A DNA stretch of 29,352 bases from a virus: IMG/VR virus record IMGVR_UViG_3300042112_000169, positions 1 to 29,352 of that record; one strand, given 5' to 3'. The notes under the pieces are model-generated. The model was not told where the DNA came from and ran no database searches. It saw nothing but the letters and a program-made list of their open reading frames with translations. Positions 15,729-23,333 of this stretch are shown one piece after another; the stretch's first letter is position 1; each line of letters opens with the position of its first letter. A program made the translations under genes and the position numbers.

Positions 15729-16397
15729 TTACTCATTAAAAACTGTTAGTTGATGTTCAATTGTACTATTAATTGTAGACACTGGTTTAGCAGTAGCAAT
15801 GGCGGTATATGTATCGCCCGTGATTTCTGCTGACATTTTTAAAGTATAGACTTTGCGAAATATGCGTTTTCTAAAGCCAGATTCTTGATCCAAAAGGTCT
15901 GCGTTCGTCCAATCCAAAAGGTCAAGCCTTCTGGTTGTGCCGTCTGCTTGTATGCTAATAGAATTGTATCTAAAAGGAATTACCCGTTGTAATAGTCGGG
16001 CCGTTAATTGACGGTCATGTAAAGCCGTTCTGCAATAGGTAGATACTTGATACAAAAGATCTACGGGTATAAAATCGTCTGTTCTTTTGAAAGTCGTAGT
16101 TGACCCACCAGTAACGCTGGCGCTAACACTAGGCCAGTAATCAAAATATGCTGGATTATCCGACCACCCACCAGCATTTCCAGAATAAATTAAAACATCG
16201 GAATGTTGTCTATCTGTTGCATGTAGGATATCAATAAGTTCAATTGTAATAAATGGGTAATTGCGCTCAGTTTCGGCTTCTGGATATCTAAAGAATACAT
16301 CTACTTCTCTGGAATTATTGCGGTCATCCGACACCGTACAGTTGGAGAAACGTAGTTTTATAGCCTCATCTTCAGCTAAGAGAAACCCAGTTTTCAC
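15729..16397 (-). CDS. Tail terminator/neck protein (likely)
   Basis: 222 aa with a GTG start that forms a GTGA overlap with the upstream stop. Alternating strands (YPFITIELIDIL), a DDFIPVDLLYQVSTYCRTA segment and RQLTARLLQRVIPFR resemble tail-terminator or sheath-stabiliser proteins, which measure local structure at the top of the tube. Its position immediately before the sheath gene supports this. I see no diagnostic motif, so a general neck protein is the safe reading. Confidence 0.65.
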   Translation of the reverse strand: MKTGFLLAEDEAIKLRFSNCTVSDDRNNSREVDVFFRYPEAETERNYPFITIELIDILHATDRQHSDVLIYSGNAGGWSDNPAYFDYWPSVSASVTGGSTTTFKRTDDFIPVDLLYQVSTYCRTALHDRQLTARLLQRVIPFRYNSISIQADGTTRRLDLLDWTNADLLDQESGFRKRIFRKVYTLKMSAEITGDTYTAIATAKPVSTINSTIEHQLTVFNE

Positions 16398-16789
16398 GCT
16401 TTATCACCCAAGAATTTCTTAATGTTATTGTCTATTTGTTTTCCAAGAGTTTTATTGACGTTAAGGATTTCATGCCTTAACAATGATTTTGCTGGAGGGC
16501 CATATTCCAAACTGGCTGCTTTTGCATTAGAAGCACCCACCACGTCGTAGGAAAAAGACAGGTCTTTAGAATCCCAGTTAATACTAAAGTCTTTAGAAAT
16601 AGAGTTCCATTCTGCTTCTTTTTGTGGCAAAGATTTTCTAATTCTCTTCTCTTCTTCTAATACCGCATCGCCAATGATGTTAGTTAAATGATCTTCAAGA
16701 TTAAGAAAAAGGTCTGCAAGATAGGTAATTGGGGCAGGACAACCTGTGACAATAGGGTTAGAGGATGCGTTCGTAGATTTGCCAGTCAT
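16394..16789 (-). CDS. Neck / head-tail joining protein (131 aa)
   Basis: The ATG at 16789 is preferred over a GTG two codons upstream because AAAGGAG lies five bases before it. The protein has an acidic helical part (LADLFLNLEDHLTNIIGDA, then EEEKRIRKSLP), a beta part (WDSKDLSFSYDVVG) and AASLEYGPPAKSLLRHEIL. The YGPPA motif after a beta region recalls HK97 gp10-type tail-completion proteins. It lies between neck proteins and the tail terminator. Function as a tail-completion or neck component is inference from position and this weak likeness. Confidence 0.65.
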   Translation of the reverse strand: MTGKSTNASSNPIVTGCPAPITYLADLFLNLEDHLTNIIGDAVLEEEKRIRKSLPQKEAEWNSISKDFSINWDSKDLSFSYDVVGASNAKAASLEYGPPAKSLLRHEILNVNKTLGKQIDNNIKKFLGDKA

Positions 16790-16816
16790 TGGCACTCCTT
16801 TAACCCTAGGCGTTGT

Positions 16817-16840
16817 ATTGCTTAACGCTCGTTAAGCAAT
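16817..16840. other. Perfect 11-bp inverted repeat in neck-gene gap
   Basis: ATTGCTTAACG (16817-16827) and CGTTAAGCAAT (16830-16840) are exact inverted copies with a 2-base centre, in the 60-bp gap between two neck genes. There is no following U-run on the minus strand. Its perfect symmetry and tiny loop suit either an mRNA-processing hairpin or a dimeric-protein binding site. Confidence 0.75.
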
Positions 16841-16849
16841 TACAGTTTA

Positions 16850-17380
16850 TCAGGTAAGGGATGGCAACGTAGAAGGCCAAGGAAGGTCAGTAACAGACAT
16901 CGCTGCAGGACCTGGATCGTTTGGCATTTCATCATCTACGTAAACTTCAATTCCTTCAACAACAACCAAAACATCATCTTTCACACGACCACGAACGCGG
17001 TACATGGTAACGCTATAGTACCTAGCGTCATACATAAACATGTCGTTTAAGTGTCTTTGGTATTCGTAAGGTTCTTCAATACCAGCATCTCGCATGTCAG
17101 CAATAGACAAAACAACGTTTACTACCTGCACTGGTTGCCTACCTTCTGGGATAGCTCGTTTCGTATCTTCGGTTTCAGTAACCATCAATACTGGGACAAT
17201 TACTTTGTCTTTGTATTTCTTACCATCTGACCCATACGGCCCTTCATCGTACACATCATCGTATTCACTGCCAGTGGGCGAGAAAGGAATAAAACTAAAC
17301 CACGCTATGGTTTCCCCAACTTGTCGGTGATATTGACGATAATTCTTGCGAATGTGAGCAAGTTCTCTGCGACCATCCAT
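16850..17380 (-). CDS. Neck / head-tail connector protein (176 aa)
   Basis: Not assigned to a named family. An N-terminal basic helix (MDGRRELAHIRKNYRQYHRQV) is followed by beta strands (KVIVPVLMVTETEDTKR, VQVVNVVLSIADMRDAGI) and a basic-hydrophobic end (YSVTMYRVRGRVKDDVLVVVEGI), with a Pro-rich tail. It lies three bases after the preceding connector gene and before the YGPPA neck protein, so a virion neck role is likely from context. Confidence 0.68.
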   Translation of the reverse strand: MDGRRELAHIRKNYRQYHRQVGETIAWFSFIPFSPTGSEYDDVYDEGPYGSDGKKYKDKVIVPVLMVTETEDTKRAIPEGRQPVQVVNVVLSIADMRDAGIEEPYEYQRHLNDMFMYDARYYSVTMYRVRGRVKDDVLVVVEGIEVYVDDEMPNDPGPAAMSVTDLPWPSTLPSLT

Positions 17381-17383
17381 GAT

Positions 17384-18217
17384 TTATATTCCGTAGATAG
17401 CAGACGAGTTGGTAGTCACCCCAGGTTCAATTGTGACGAAAACATCGCTAATTTGTTTGTCTTCAGGTTCTTCAATGTTAATAACACCATCTCCAATTTC
17501 TGGAAACAGTCGTTCAATCGGCCCATACTCTCCAAGTTCTTTAGACTTATAGATTGGAACATATCTGTTTGTGTTTCTAGAAACACGGCGAAGATTCATT
17601 ATCTCAATCCTCTCAAGACCAATATTTAGAGCCTTAGCTTGTTTTTCATAAACCTTTGACCAATAATCAAGCAAACTTTGAACCATTCTAAATCTTTGAC
17701 TTGCTGGTATATGTACAGATTCTGAAGTCGTAATATCAATATCTCGGCTATATTCCGTGAGCAACCCCCATAAAGCCTCTACCACACAGTGCATGCCGAT
17801 AGTGTCAATCACAATTGAAGACATGCTTTCAAGGGGCAAATCTAAATTATATACATGCTGCTCAATAGAATGGTTTGCGTAAAATTCAAGATCAGAAGGC
17901 AGAACCCATTCGTAATAATAACCTTCAACCAGGATACTTGCGCTTGCAGATGGGGTTTGATTAAAACGCAATATTCCATTACGAGCATCTAGTGAATAGT
18001 AAGAACTGGCAGAAGTGTTTGAAGATATTATTGTTGGGGCACTGTTTGTGTAAGTAGCAACCCATAGAGAATCCGCGTCAATGTTAGGATTACCAAGTTC
18101 ATAGGTTCTGCCTACTGCGTTAAACGATACTTGAAAAAATTTAGGAAAATCTCTTAAAAACTTTCTAGCAATTGTTGTAATTGTTTTTACTGAAGCAGGG
18201 TCAAATACTGTATGCAT
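17384..18217 (-). CDS. Head-tail connector / neck protein (277 aa)
   Basis: An N-terminal helix with ITTIARKFLRDFPKFFQVSFN, a beta part with LRFNQTPSASASILVEGYYYEWVLPSDLEFY, and a mostly helical remainder (IVIDTIGMHCVVEALWGLL, RFRMVQSLLDYWSKVYEKQAKALN). Proteins of this build and position in phages with N4-gp56 capsids act in the neck between portal and tail. No ribosome-binding site is strong. Exact role not determined. Confidence 0.68.
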   Translation of the reverse strand: MHTVFDPASVKTITTIARKFLRDFPKFFQVSFNAVGRTYELGNPNIDADSLWVATYTNSAPTIISSNTSASSYYSLDARNGILRFNQTPSASASILVEGYYYEWVLPSDLEFYANHSIEQHVYNLDLPLESMSSIVIDTIGMHCVVEALWGLLTEYSRDIDITTSESVHIPASQRFRMVQSLLDYWSKVYEKQAKALNIGLERIEIMNLRRVSRNTNRYVPIYKSKELGEYGPIERLFPEIGDGVINIEEPEDKQISDVFVTIEPGVTTNSSAIYGI

Positions 18218-18234
18218 GATAATAGTTTACTTTA

Positions 18235-18387
18235 TTATTGATCGCCAGAACCAGAGCCGGGAACTGTGTCTTGCAATTCTTGGTTCATTGCAGGTTGTTG
18301 TTCTCTGAAACGCCCCAAACTAACGCGGCGAACTCTTGTAATGTCTGTAACAGTTCCCGCAGGAGTAGGAAGAAGTTCCTCGCTCAC
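18235..18387 (-). CDS. Small Pro/Gln-rich protein (50 aa), GTG start
   Basis: The GTG at 18387 overlaps the stop of the upstream gene in a GTGA, the same coupling used elsewhere in the operon, so it is preferred to longer starts inside the upstream gene. The peptide begins MSEELLPTPAGTVTDITRVRR and ends in GSGSGDQ. It has no visible domain. It may be a small capsid-associated or connector peptide; real expression is likely but unproven. Confidence 0.55.
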   Translation of the reverse strand: MSEELLPTPAGTVTDITRVRRVSLGRFREQQPAMNQELQDTVPGSGSGDQ

Positions 18388-19025
18388 AATCCAACAAGCA
18401 AAAATGGATTCAGAGGAACATCTGGAATTACTGTGTATACACCTAAGTTTTGCCAAGATCCGGAATGCTTTACATACAAAGATGATTGACCGTTGGCTGG
18501 TGTAAAGCCAGTTCGGATATACAAGTCGCCATCTACACCAACTGCAGGAGGAACTCCAGTTCCACTACGGATAACTGTAGATGTTAATTTGCGTTTATCT
18601 ACAACGCTGTTGTTGCCAAAAGTTTCCCCAGATTTTCTGTACAAAGCATAAAGCACAATTTGAGTAGAAGCAACTGCTGGGAAAACAGGATTGGTTGAAC
18701 TTGCAGTGCCAATAACAGTATTTAAAGAAAAAGTACCAGCGCTATTTTGCGCAACAATTAAATCAAATCGTGGATCGGCAGAAGGAGCAGTAAATGTCAA
18801 GGTGTCTCCAGAAACTGAACCGTACACTCCATCAATAATTACTTCTCCGCTAGCAACGATTGCTGAGCCATTAGAGGCTGCGTTGAAGGTAGCAGACAAA
18901 CCAGAAAGAACCGCGTAGCGGTTGTTTCCAACAATTTCAAAATCTAATGAATCAGGTTCTGCTTGATCTAAACTTTGGATTGATACACCAAATTGATTTG
19001 CGTTCGGTACTATAAATCCTGTCAT
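18384..19025 (-). CDS. Head decoration/fibre-like beta protein (213 aa)
   Basis: A Ser/Thr/Val/Gly-rich beta protein. Residues about 30-140 resemble phage-fibre or receptor-binding tip folds (SGLSATFNAASNGSAIVASG, RFDLIVAQNSAG), and the C-terminal part shows the GVDGDLYIRTG ... SLYVKHSGSWQNLG pattern found in tail-fibre and head-fibre proteins. It lies in the head block just after the capsid and a small protein, which favours a head fibre or decoration protein over a tail fibre. Confidence 0.62.
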   Translation of the reverse strand: MTGFIVPNANQFGVSIQSLDQAEPDSLDFEIVGNNRYAVLSGLSATFNAASNGSAIVASGEVIIDGVYGSVSGDTLTFTAPSADPRFDLIVAQNSAGTFSLNTVIGTASSTNPVFPAVASTQIVLYALYRKSGETFGNNSVVDKRKLTSTVIRSGTGVPPAVGVDGDLYIRTGFTPANGQSSLYVKHSGSWQNLGVYTVIPDVPLNPFLLVGL

Positions 19026-19035
19026 TGTTTAAACC

Positions 19036-19287
19036 TCAGAGTGTGTCGTAGATGTTTCCTGATTTCTTAAGATAGTTAAACAATTCACGAGGAAGCTTGT
19101 AACGCTGTCCATCCACGAATGAATAGCTTGACTGACTCCAAAACATAACCCAGCTACCTTTAACTCTTGCTGATACCAAGTCGTCTTTAGTAGTTGGATC
19201 AAGTACTTCAGCCTCATCACGATCAATTGCATACAAGCTTTGATCTTGCTCAACAAATTCTTTAATTTCTTTTTTAGCACGTGCCAT
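19036..19287 (-). CDS. Small virion-region protein (83 aa)
   Basis: A Lys/Glu-rich N-terminus (MARAKKEIKEFVEQDQSLYAID residues 1-22), then a beta-like SARVKGSWVMFWSQSSYSFVDGQRYKLP and helix RELFNYLKKSG. AAAAGGAG precedes the ATG. It follows the capsid gene after a hairpin. Proteins of this kind after the capsid can be head-completion or decoration proteins; nothing diagnostic is visible. Confidence 0.65.
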   Translation of the reverse strand: MARAKKEIKEFVEQDQSLYAIDRDEAEVLDPTTKDDLVSARVKGSWVMFWSQSSYSFVDGQRYKLPRELFNYLKKSGNIYDTL

Positions 19288-19318
19288 TTTATGGCTCCTT
19301 TTTGTGTAGTTAAGAATG

Positions 19319-19342
19319 AAGTGGAGGTATTAACCCCCACTT
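19319..19342 (-). terminator. 9-bp hairpin after capsid gene (attenuator or processing site)
   Basis: On the minus strand AAGTGGGGG (19342-19334) pairs with CCTCCACTT (19327-19319) around TTAATA, with one G-U pair in RNA. It lies 16 bases after the capsid stop. The weak pyrimidine run CATTCTTAA follows, not a true U-tract. A partial terminator or 3'-end stabiliser that leaves capsid mRNA in excess would fit. The role is inference. Confidence 0.5.
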
Positions 19343-19358
19343 ACATCTTAGAGATTAA

Positions 19359-20438
19359 TTAGGCGATTGCTCCACCCTTGGTGTTAATCACAACACGGGA
19401 TTCTCCAGTAATCATACCGAAGCCCCAAATTGCGTACCAAGCAAGACCATGCTCACGACCAAAGTCAATGACACCACCGTCACGGAGTTCTACTGGCAAT
19501 GCAATAGCGTGACCGAAAGCGTTGTCACCAATCATGATGGCGCTGTATGAAGTTGCTGTTGGAGCCTGTGCACCAGTTGTACCTGATACAAGGTCTGCAG
19601 GACCGCCGCCTGCAACAACTTGAGTTGTCTCAATGAACACTACGTCGTAGATACGACCAATTTCACCGAGCATGAAGTTGCCTGGGGCAGCATACTTAGT
19701 TACTTCAATGAATTCTGGCCAGTCACGAAGCGCACGGCTTTGTGATGGGTGAACGAAGCAAACATAAGTGTCGCCAAGACGTGGGATGTTCTGACCAGCA
19801 AGGATTTCAACTGCATCTTTAATAGCTGCAGGTGACAAGTAACCTGGACTGCTGTATGTACCTACGGTACCTGCATCGTATGGTGAAATTGTTGTACGAG
19901 CACCCGATTGAACGTTGCGACCAAACACGACGCTTGGTGGAACTGCTGCACCACCAGAGAATGGAACTGCATTCTGGTAGAGAGTGTTGCGAGCTTGAAT
20001 GTCCATTGACTGTGCCATGTGACGACCAAGCAAGCGGCTTGAAGATGCCATTACGTCATCAAACGATGCGTTGAGGAGAAGTTCAGTTACTGCAAGAGCC
20101 TGTCCTTGTTCACCAACCGTGATTTGAATCTGTGATGCTGAAAGAGCCACTGGCTCCATGCGTACACCTTCAGTCAAAGTTGCACCTACAGCCTCGTCTG
20201 TTGACAAGTTTGAATAGCGCATGAAGTTAATTGTCAAACCAGGCATTACACCAAGTTCTGTTTTCTTTACTGCGAACTGTTCAAAACGAAGAACCGGCAT
20301 TGCTTGGAACAAAATTTCTTTTGACCAAATCTGTTGAATTGCTGGTGAGAGTGTTGCATCACTTGAGTAGCCTGTAGTCGTTACTGACGTAAGACCTGCT
20401 CCTGTAATTGCGCCACCTTGTGGGCCTGGAATTGCCAT
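19359..20438 (-). CDS. Major capsid protein, N4-gp56 family type
   Basis: 359 aa. Features of this HK97-fold capsid family are LSPAIQQIWSKEILFQAMPVLRFEQF near 30-55, GLTINFMRYSNL, then helix and strand ending IQITVEQGQ-like (QITVGEQGQALAVTELLL), YVCFVHPSQSRALRDW at about 226-241, and GEIGRIYDVVFIETT. The C-terminus (HGLAWYAIWGFGMIT) is typical. Codon use looks richer in G/C at third positions than neighbouring genes, as for a highly expressed gene. AGGAGATAAATT precedes the ATG. Scaffold upstream, hairpin downstream. Confidence 0.94.
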   Translation of the reverse strand: MAIPGPQGGAITGAGLTSVTTTGYSSDATLSPAIQQIWSKEILFQAMPVLRFEQFAVKKTELGVMPGLTINFMRYSNLSTDEAVGATLTEGVRMEPVALSASQIQITVGEQGQALAVTELLLNASFDDVMASSSRLLGRHMAQSMDIQARNTLYQNAVPFSGGAAVPPSVVFGRNVQSGARTTISPYDAGTVGTYSSPGYLSPAAIKDAVEILAGQNIPRLGDTYVCFVHPSQSRALRDWPEFIEVTKYAAPGNFMLGEIGRIYDVVFIETTQVVAGGGPADLVSGTTGAQAPTATSYSAIMIGDNAFGHAIALPVELRDGGVIDFGREHGLAWYAIWGFGMITGESRVVINTKGGAIA

Positions 20439-20473
20439 AATTTATCTCCTAAATTTCCTATTGAATATGGACC

Positions 20474-21277
20474 TTAAAAACGACCCTTGTTGGATCGTGA
20501 ACTTAATAGCCTGTCTCTCATTTTAACATACTGGTCCATTGTCATGTTTCGGATGTCATCCGAGTTCAACGTTTGGTATTCCTGTTGGTTTTCCATTGGT
20601 CCAGACACTGGCGAAGTAACCGATACGCCTTTAAGTTGGCGTGGTTGCGTCGCTTGTTGGACACTTTGAAGTATAGCAGCACTACGTTGGCGCAAGATAT
20701 CTACTGAAGCGTCTACCTCTTCAATGGTGTTACCAGCGACAAGATCAATCAATTCTGGAATGATATTCTCTTGTTCCTCGTGAATCTTGCGCTGACGATA
20801 GGTTTCTAATTCGCGCAATTCGCGTTCTTTATCAAGCAATGCTTGCTGCGACTTGCGATCCTCTTCAATTGCCGCAAACCTAGCTTGCCATTCAGCGTCA
20901 ATGTTCTTAATTTTGGCATTGAACTCATCTTCGGTTTTGGCCAACAATTGCTTAGAGGTAAGTTCTTCAAACTCACGTTGTTTGCGGATTTCTTCCTCAG
21001 CACGGGCTTTTTCTTCAGCTTTTTTAATAGCTTCTTCACGGTCTTGAGCAAGTACTTTAAGTTGCTCTTCCATGGCCTTTGCTCGTGCATCGGCTTCTTC
21101 AAGACGCTTGTACATCTTGTCTTTTTCCTGTTTACGGATGTTTTCCACATCTGTTTCAGAAAAGATTTTACCCGTTGGGGTAACTTGATTACTTGGGGCT
21201 ACTTGTTGAGCCGCCTCATTAAACGCATCAACTGCAACTGCAGGGATGGTGATTTCATCTGTTTCTCGCTTTGCCAT
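20474..21277 (-). CDS. Capsid scaffolding protein
   Basis: 267 aa. A highly charged coiled coil runs from about 35 to 160, with repeated Glu/Lys/Ala heptads (RLEEADARAKAMEEQLK, EEAIKKAEEKARAEEEIRK), followed by less charged helical parts and a basic C-terminus ending MRDRLLSSRSNKGRF. Lack of fixed domains, a coiled-coil core and a basic tail just before the capsid gene are the marks of a phage scaffold. It has no protease-like motif, so it is not a fused protease-scaffold. Confidence 0.88.
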   Translation of the reverse strand: MAKRETDEITIPAVAVDAFNEAAQQVAPSNQVTPTGKIFSETDVENIRKQEKDKMYKRLEEADARAKAMEEQLKVLAQDREEAIKKAEEKARAEEEIRKQREFEELTSKQLLAKTEDEFNAKIKNIDAEWQARFAAIEEDRKSQQALLDKERELRELETYRQRKIHEEQENIIPELIDLVAGNTIEEVDASVDILRQRSAAILQSVQQATQPRQLKGVSVTSPVSGPMENQQEYQTLNSDDIRNMTMDQYVKMRDRLLSSRSNKGRF

Positions 21278-21328
21278 AATTTTCTCCTATGTTTTGTTTA
21301 GCGAATATTTACTGATGTAGTTAACGAA

Positions 21329-23023
21329 TTATTTGTCTTCATCAGGAATACGACGCTGTGCAAACCTTGCGCCATATGCCCGACTAGTCATTTTATTAAT
21401 TAGATCTTCCTCAATTGGTGGAATACCACCAACACCTGGAAGCGGTCCGCCCGTTCCCGAACTTCCCGCACTAGATACATTAGCACCTCCAGCAGAAGTC
21501 GTTTGCATACCAGAGGCATCAGGCAATAGGCCCGTAGCAAGCATCACTGCTTGACCAATCTGTGCACGTACCATATCAAGTGCACCTTGATCAATTGCAT
21601 CGTCCATAAGTTCATCAAAAATTTCAATCATCTTCTCATTCGGGAACTCTTCACCTAATGAACGAAGCGCACCTTTCTTAGACTCAATACCTAAGGCCAT
21701 CTTTGCTTGTGCTTCATTAAGTTTGATAAGAGCATCAACAGGAAGGGGTTCTGGCCAATGGATTGTTGTCTTATATGTATTTGGGTCCATTGGATCTAAT
21801 TGAGTTAGTTGATCTGCTTCCGGCATTGCGGATTGTGATGGGTCGTACATTAAAAGTTCTGGCATAAACACCGCCGCTGTTCTAATGATAATTTCATTAA
21901 GTTTCTCTAAACCATTAGTAAAGTGAACTTTCTTCATTTGATAACGGTTCATTAAAGGTTGATACTGAATTGCTAAAGCAACACCAGAAGTGTTAGATAC
22001 TGGTTGAAATTGTCCCAATGCTGTTTCTGGAACACCAGTAATTTCATGCATTGCTCTCTTTATCATCTGGATGTACTCAAGAGCTCCAGCCATTTCTCCA
22101 CGAGATTCAAGGTTAAATACTTGTGCATCCTTTGGCAAACCAGCCCAAACTTTCTTTGGACCTCGCTCAAGTTGGCTTGCTTTTGCACCAGTGATAATTG
22201 TTACGGGAGCAGCGTGATAGTTAATGATGTCTGAAACTTCAGTCATCTTTTCATTCAACTCACGGTTTAGTTGGATTACATCCCAGATGTCTGATTGACC
22301 CCAAGGTGATGAAGTGATTGTGATGTTTGGAATATGAACAATAGGAACTGTTCCAATTGGGTTTGGATATGAATCAATTAGCTCGTCGTTTACATATTGT
22401 TGAACTAATTCGTCGGTAAGGATTTCTGTAAAGGTGTAAACCTGACGAGTACCTTCTGGAGATGTACCCCAAAACCGATATTTAAGTTTAAACCGCAGCA
22501 AACGTTCACGATCATGTGGGTGATATTCAGGGAAACAGTGCGCTGGGTTAAGAGGCAAAATGCGAACACGTCCAGGGCGCATAACGCCAGCACCATCCGT
22601 GTACGGTTCATCATACGCAACTTTTACAAAACAATCTCCAGTAACACTGGCTAGTTGCCCCATCTGCCAAAGCAGATAATGCTTGTTGTTTTGATTATCC
22701 CAAATCTCGTGAAGAAGTCGTGGAATGATTGCTTGATTTTGTTCTGGAACTTTAAATTGAATTCCTTTACCAAAACAAAAATTGGTGATGAAGTCCGACA
22801 TTGTTCGGACATAGTTCATCGTTATGTTGTTGTCGCCCATCTCACGACGGTATGACCAGTGGTGTCCTAGATACCAAGCCCATGCAGCCGAATAGCGATT
22901 AAGGCGTGGGCCGTGAACTTCAAACTCTTCGTCGGCAAGTTCAACTAGTCCTAAAGGACTAATAGCAACTGTTAAGTCGCTAGATGCAGCCCTATAAGAC
23001 GGAGACCAAAAATCAATAGGCAT
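21329..23023 (-). CDS. Portal protein
   Basis: 564 aa. The N-terminal half has RYSAAWAWYLGHHW, NYVRTMSDFITNFCFGKGIQF and GDCFVKVAYDEPYTDG; the centre has PIVHIPNITITSSPWGQSDIW, then IQLNRELNEKMTEVSDIINY, the long stem helix motif of SPP1/HK97-type portals; later come ITGVPETALGQFQPVSNTSG and a helical crown, as usual. The C-terminus is Gly/Ser/Pro-rich with a last basic helix. It forms the dodecameric DNA channel at the head vertex. Its place before scaffold and capsid is canonical. Confidence 0.94.
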   Translation of the reverse strand: MPIDFWSPSYRAASSDLTVAISPLGLVELADEEFEVHGPRLNRYSAAWAWYLGHHWSYRREMGDNNITMNYVRTMSDFITNFCFGKGIQFKVPEQNQAIIPRLLHEIWDNQNNKHYLLWQMGQLASVTGDCFVKVAYDEPYTDGAGVMRPGRVRILPLNPAHCFPEYHPHDRERLLRFKLKYRFWGTSPEGTRQVYTFTEILTDELVQQYVNDELIDSYPNPIGTVPIVHIPNITITSSPWGQSDIWDVIQLNRELNEKMTEVSDIINYHAAPVTIITGAKASQLERGPKKVWAGLPKDAQVFNLESRGEMAGALEYIQMIKRAMHEITGVPETALGQFQPVSNTSGVALAIQYQPLMNRYQMKKVHFTNGLEKLNEIIIRTAAVFMPELLMYDPSQSAMPEADQLTQLDPMDPNTYKTTIHWPEPLPVDALIKLNEAQAKMALGIESKKGALRSLGEEFPNEKMIEIFDELMDDAIDQGALDMVRAQIGQAVMLATGLLPDASGMQTTSAGGANVSSAGSSGTGGPLPGVGGIPPIEEDLINKMTSRAYGARFAQRRIPDEDK

Positions 23024-23053
23024 TTAAAACCTCTTTAAAAAAGTAATAAGATA

Positions 23054-23305
23054 TTACTTCTTTTTTGCTGGGGCTTTTTTGGCAACAGGCTTTGCTGGGG
23101 CTGCGGCTACGGCTTTAGTAGCCAAGTCAATCAACATGGTTGTGTTTTTGTCACCGATTTTAGTTGAAATAAATGACAAAGCAAGCGCTGCTACTGGAAC
23201 ACAGGCAGCTACTACTTCTGCTGAAACGTCGTATTTTGTGCCGACATATGTCAACAAGCCTAACAAGGCTCCTTTTGCTGTTGCGTCTACATGAGCTGTT
23301 TTCAT
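23054..23305 (-). CDS. Small membrane protein with Lys/Ala/Pro-rich tail (83 aa)
   Basis: Residues 11-26 are weakly hydrophobic and 31-47 (VVAACVPVAALALSFIS) are a clear membrane segment. The last 16 residues are Lys/Ala/Pro-rich (AAPAKPVAKKAPAKKK), like histone-H1-type or mycobacterial HupB-type tails. AGGAGTAATACC precedes the ATG. It lies between the proteasome-like protease and the portal. A holin or membrane anchor is possible, and the tail could touch DNA or membrane phospholipids. I do not recognise a family. Confidence 0.68.
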   Translation of the reverse strand: MKTAHVDATAKGALLGLLTYVGTKYDVSAEVVAACVPVAALALSFISTKIGDKNTTMLIDLATKAVAAAPAKPVAKKAPAKKK

Positions 23306-23333
23306 GGTATTACTCCTTTTGTTGGTTTGTTAA

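Noticed and set aside
18235-18456. Longer 73-aa version of the small gene at 18235
   Set aside because: Its extra N-terminus lies inside the preceding gene; the GTGA overlap at 18384-18387 gives a better start.
20474-21277. Prohead protease fused to the scaffold
   Set aside because: No Ser/His/Asp protease motifs or ClpP-like fold signals; only coiled coil and disordered parts.
20843-21301. Plus-strand 152-aa open frame over the scaffold
   Set aside because: Phe/Leu/Cys-rich translation is the mirror of the Lys/Glu-rich coiled coil on the minus strand; no start signal.
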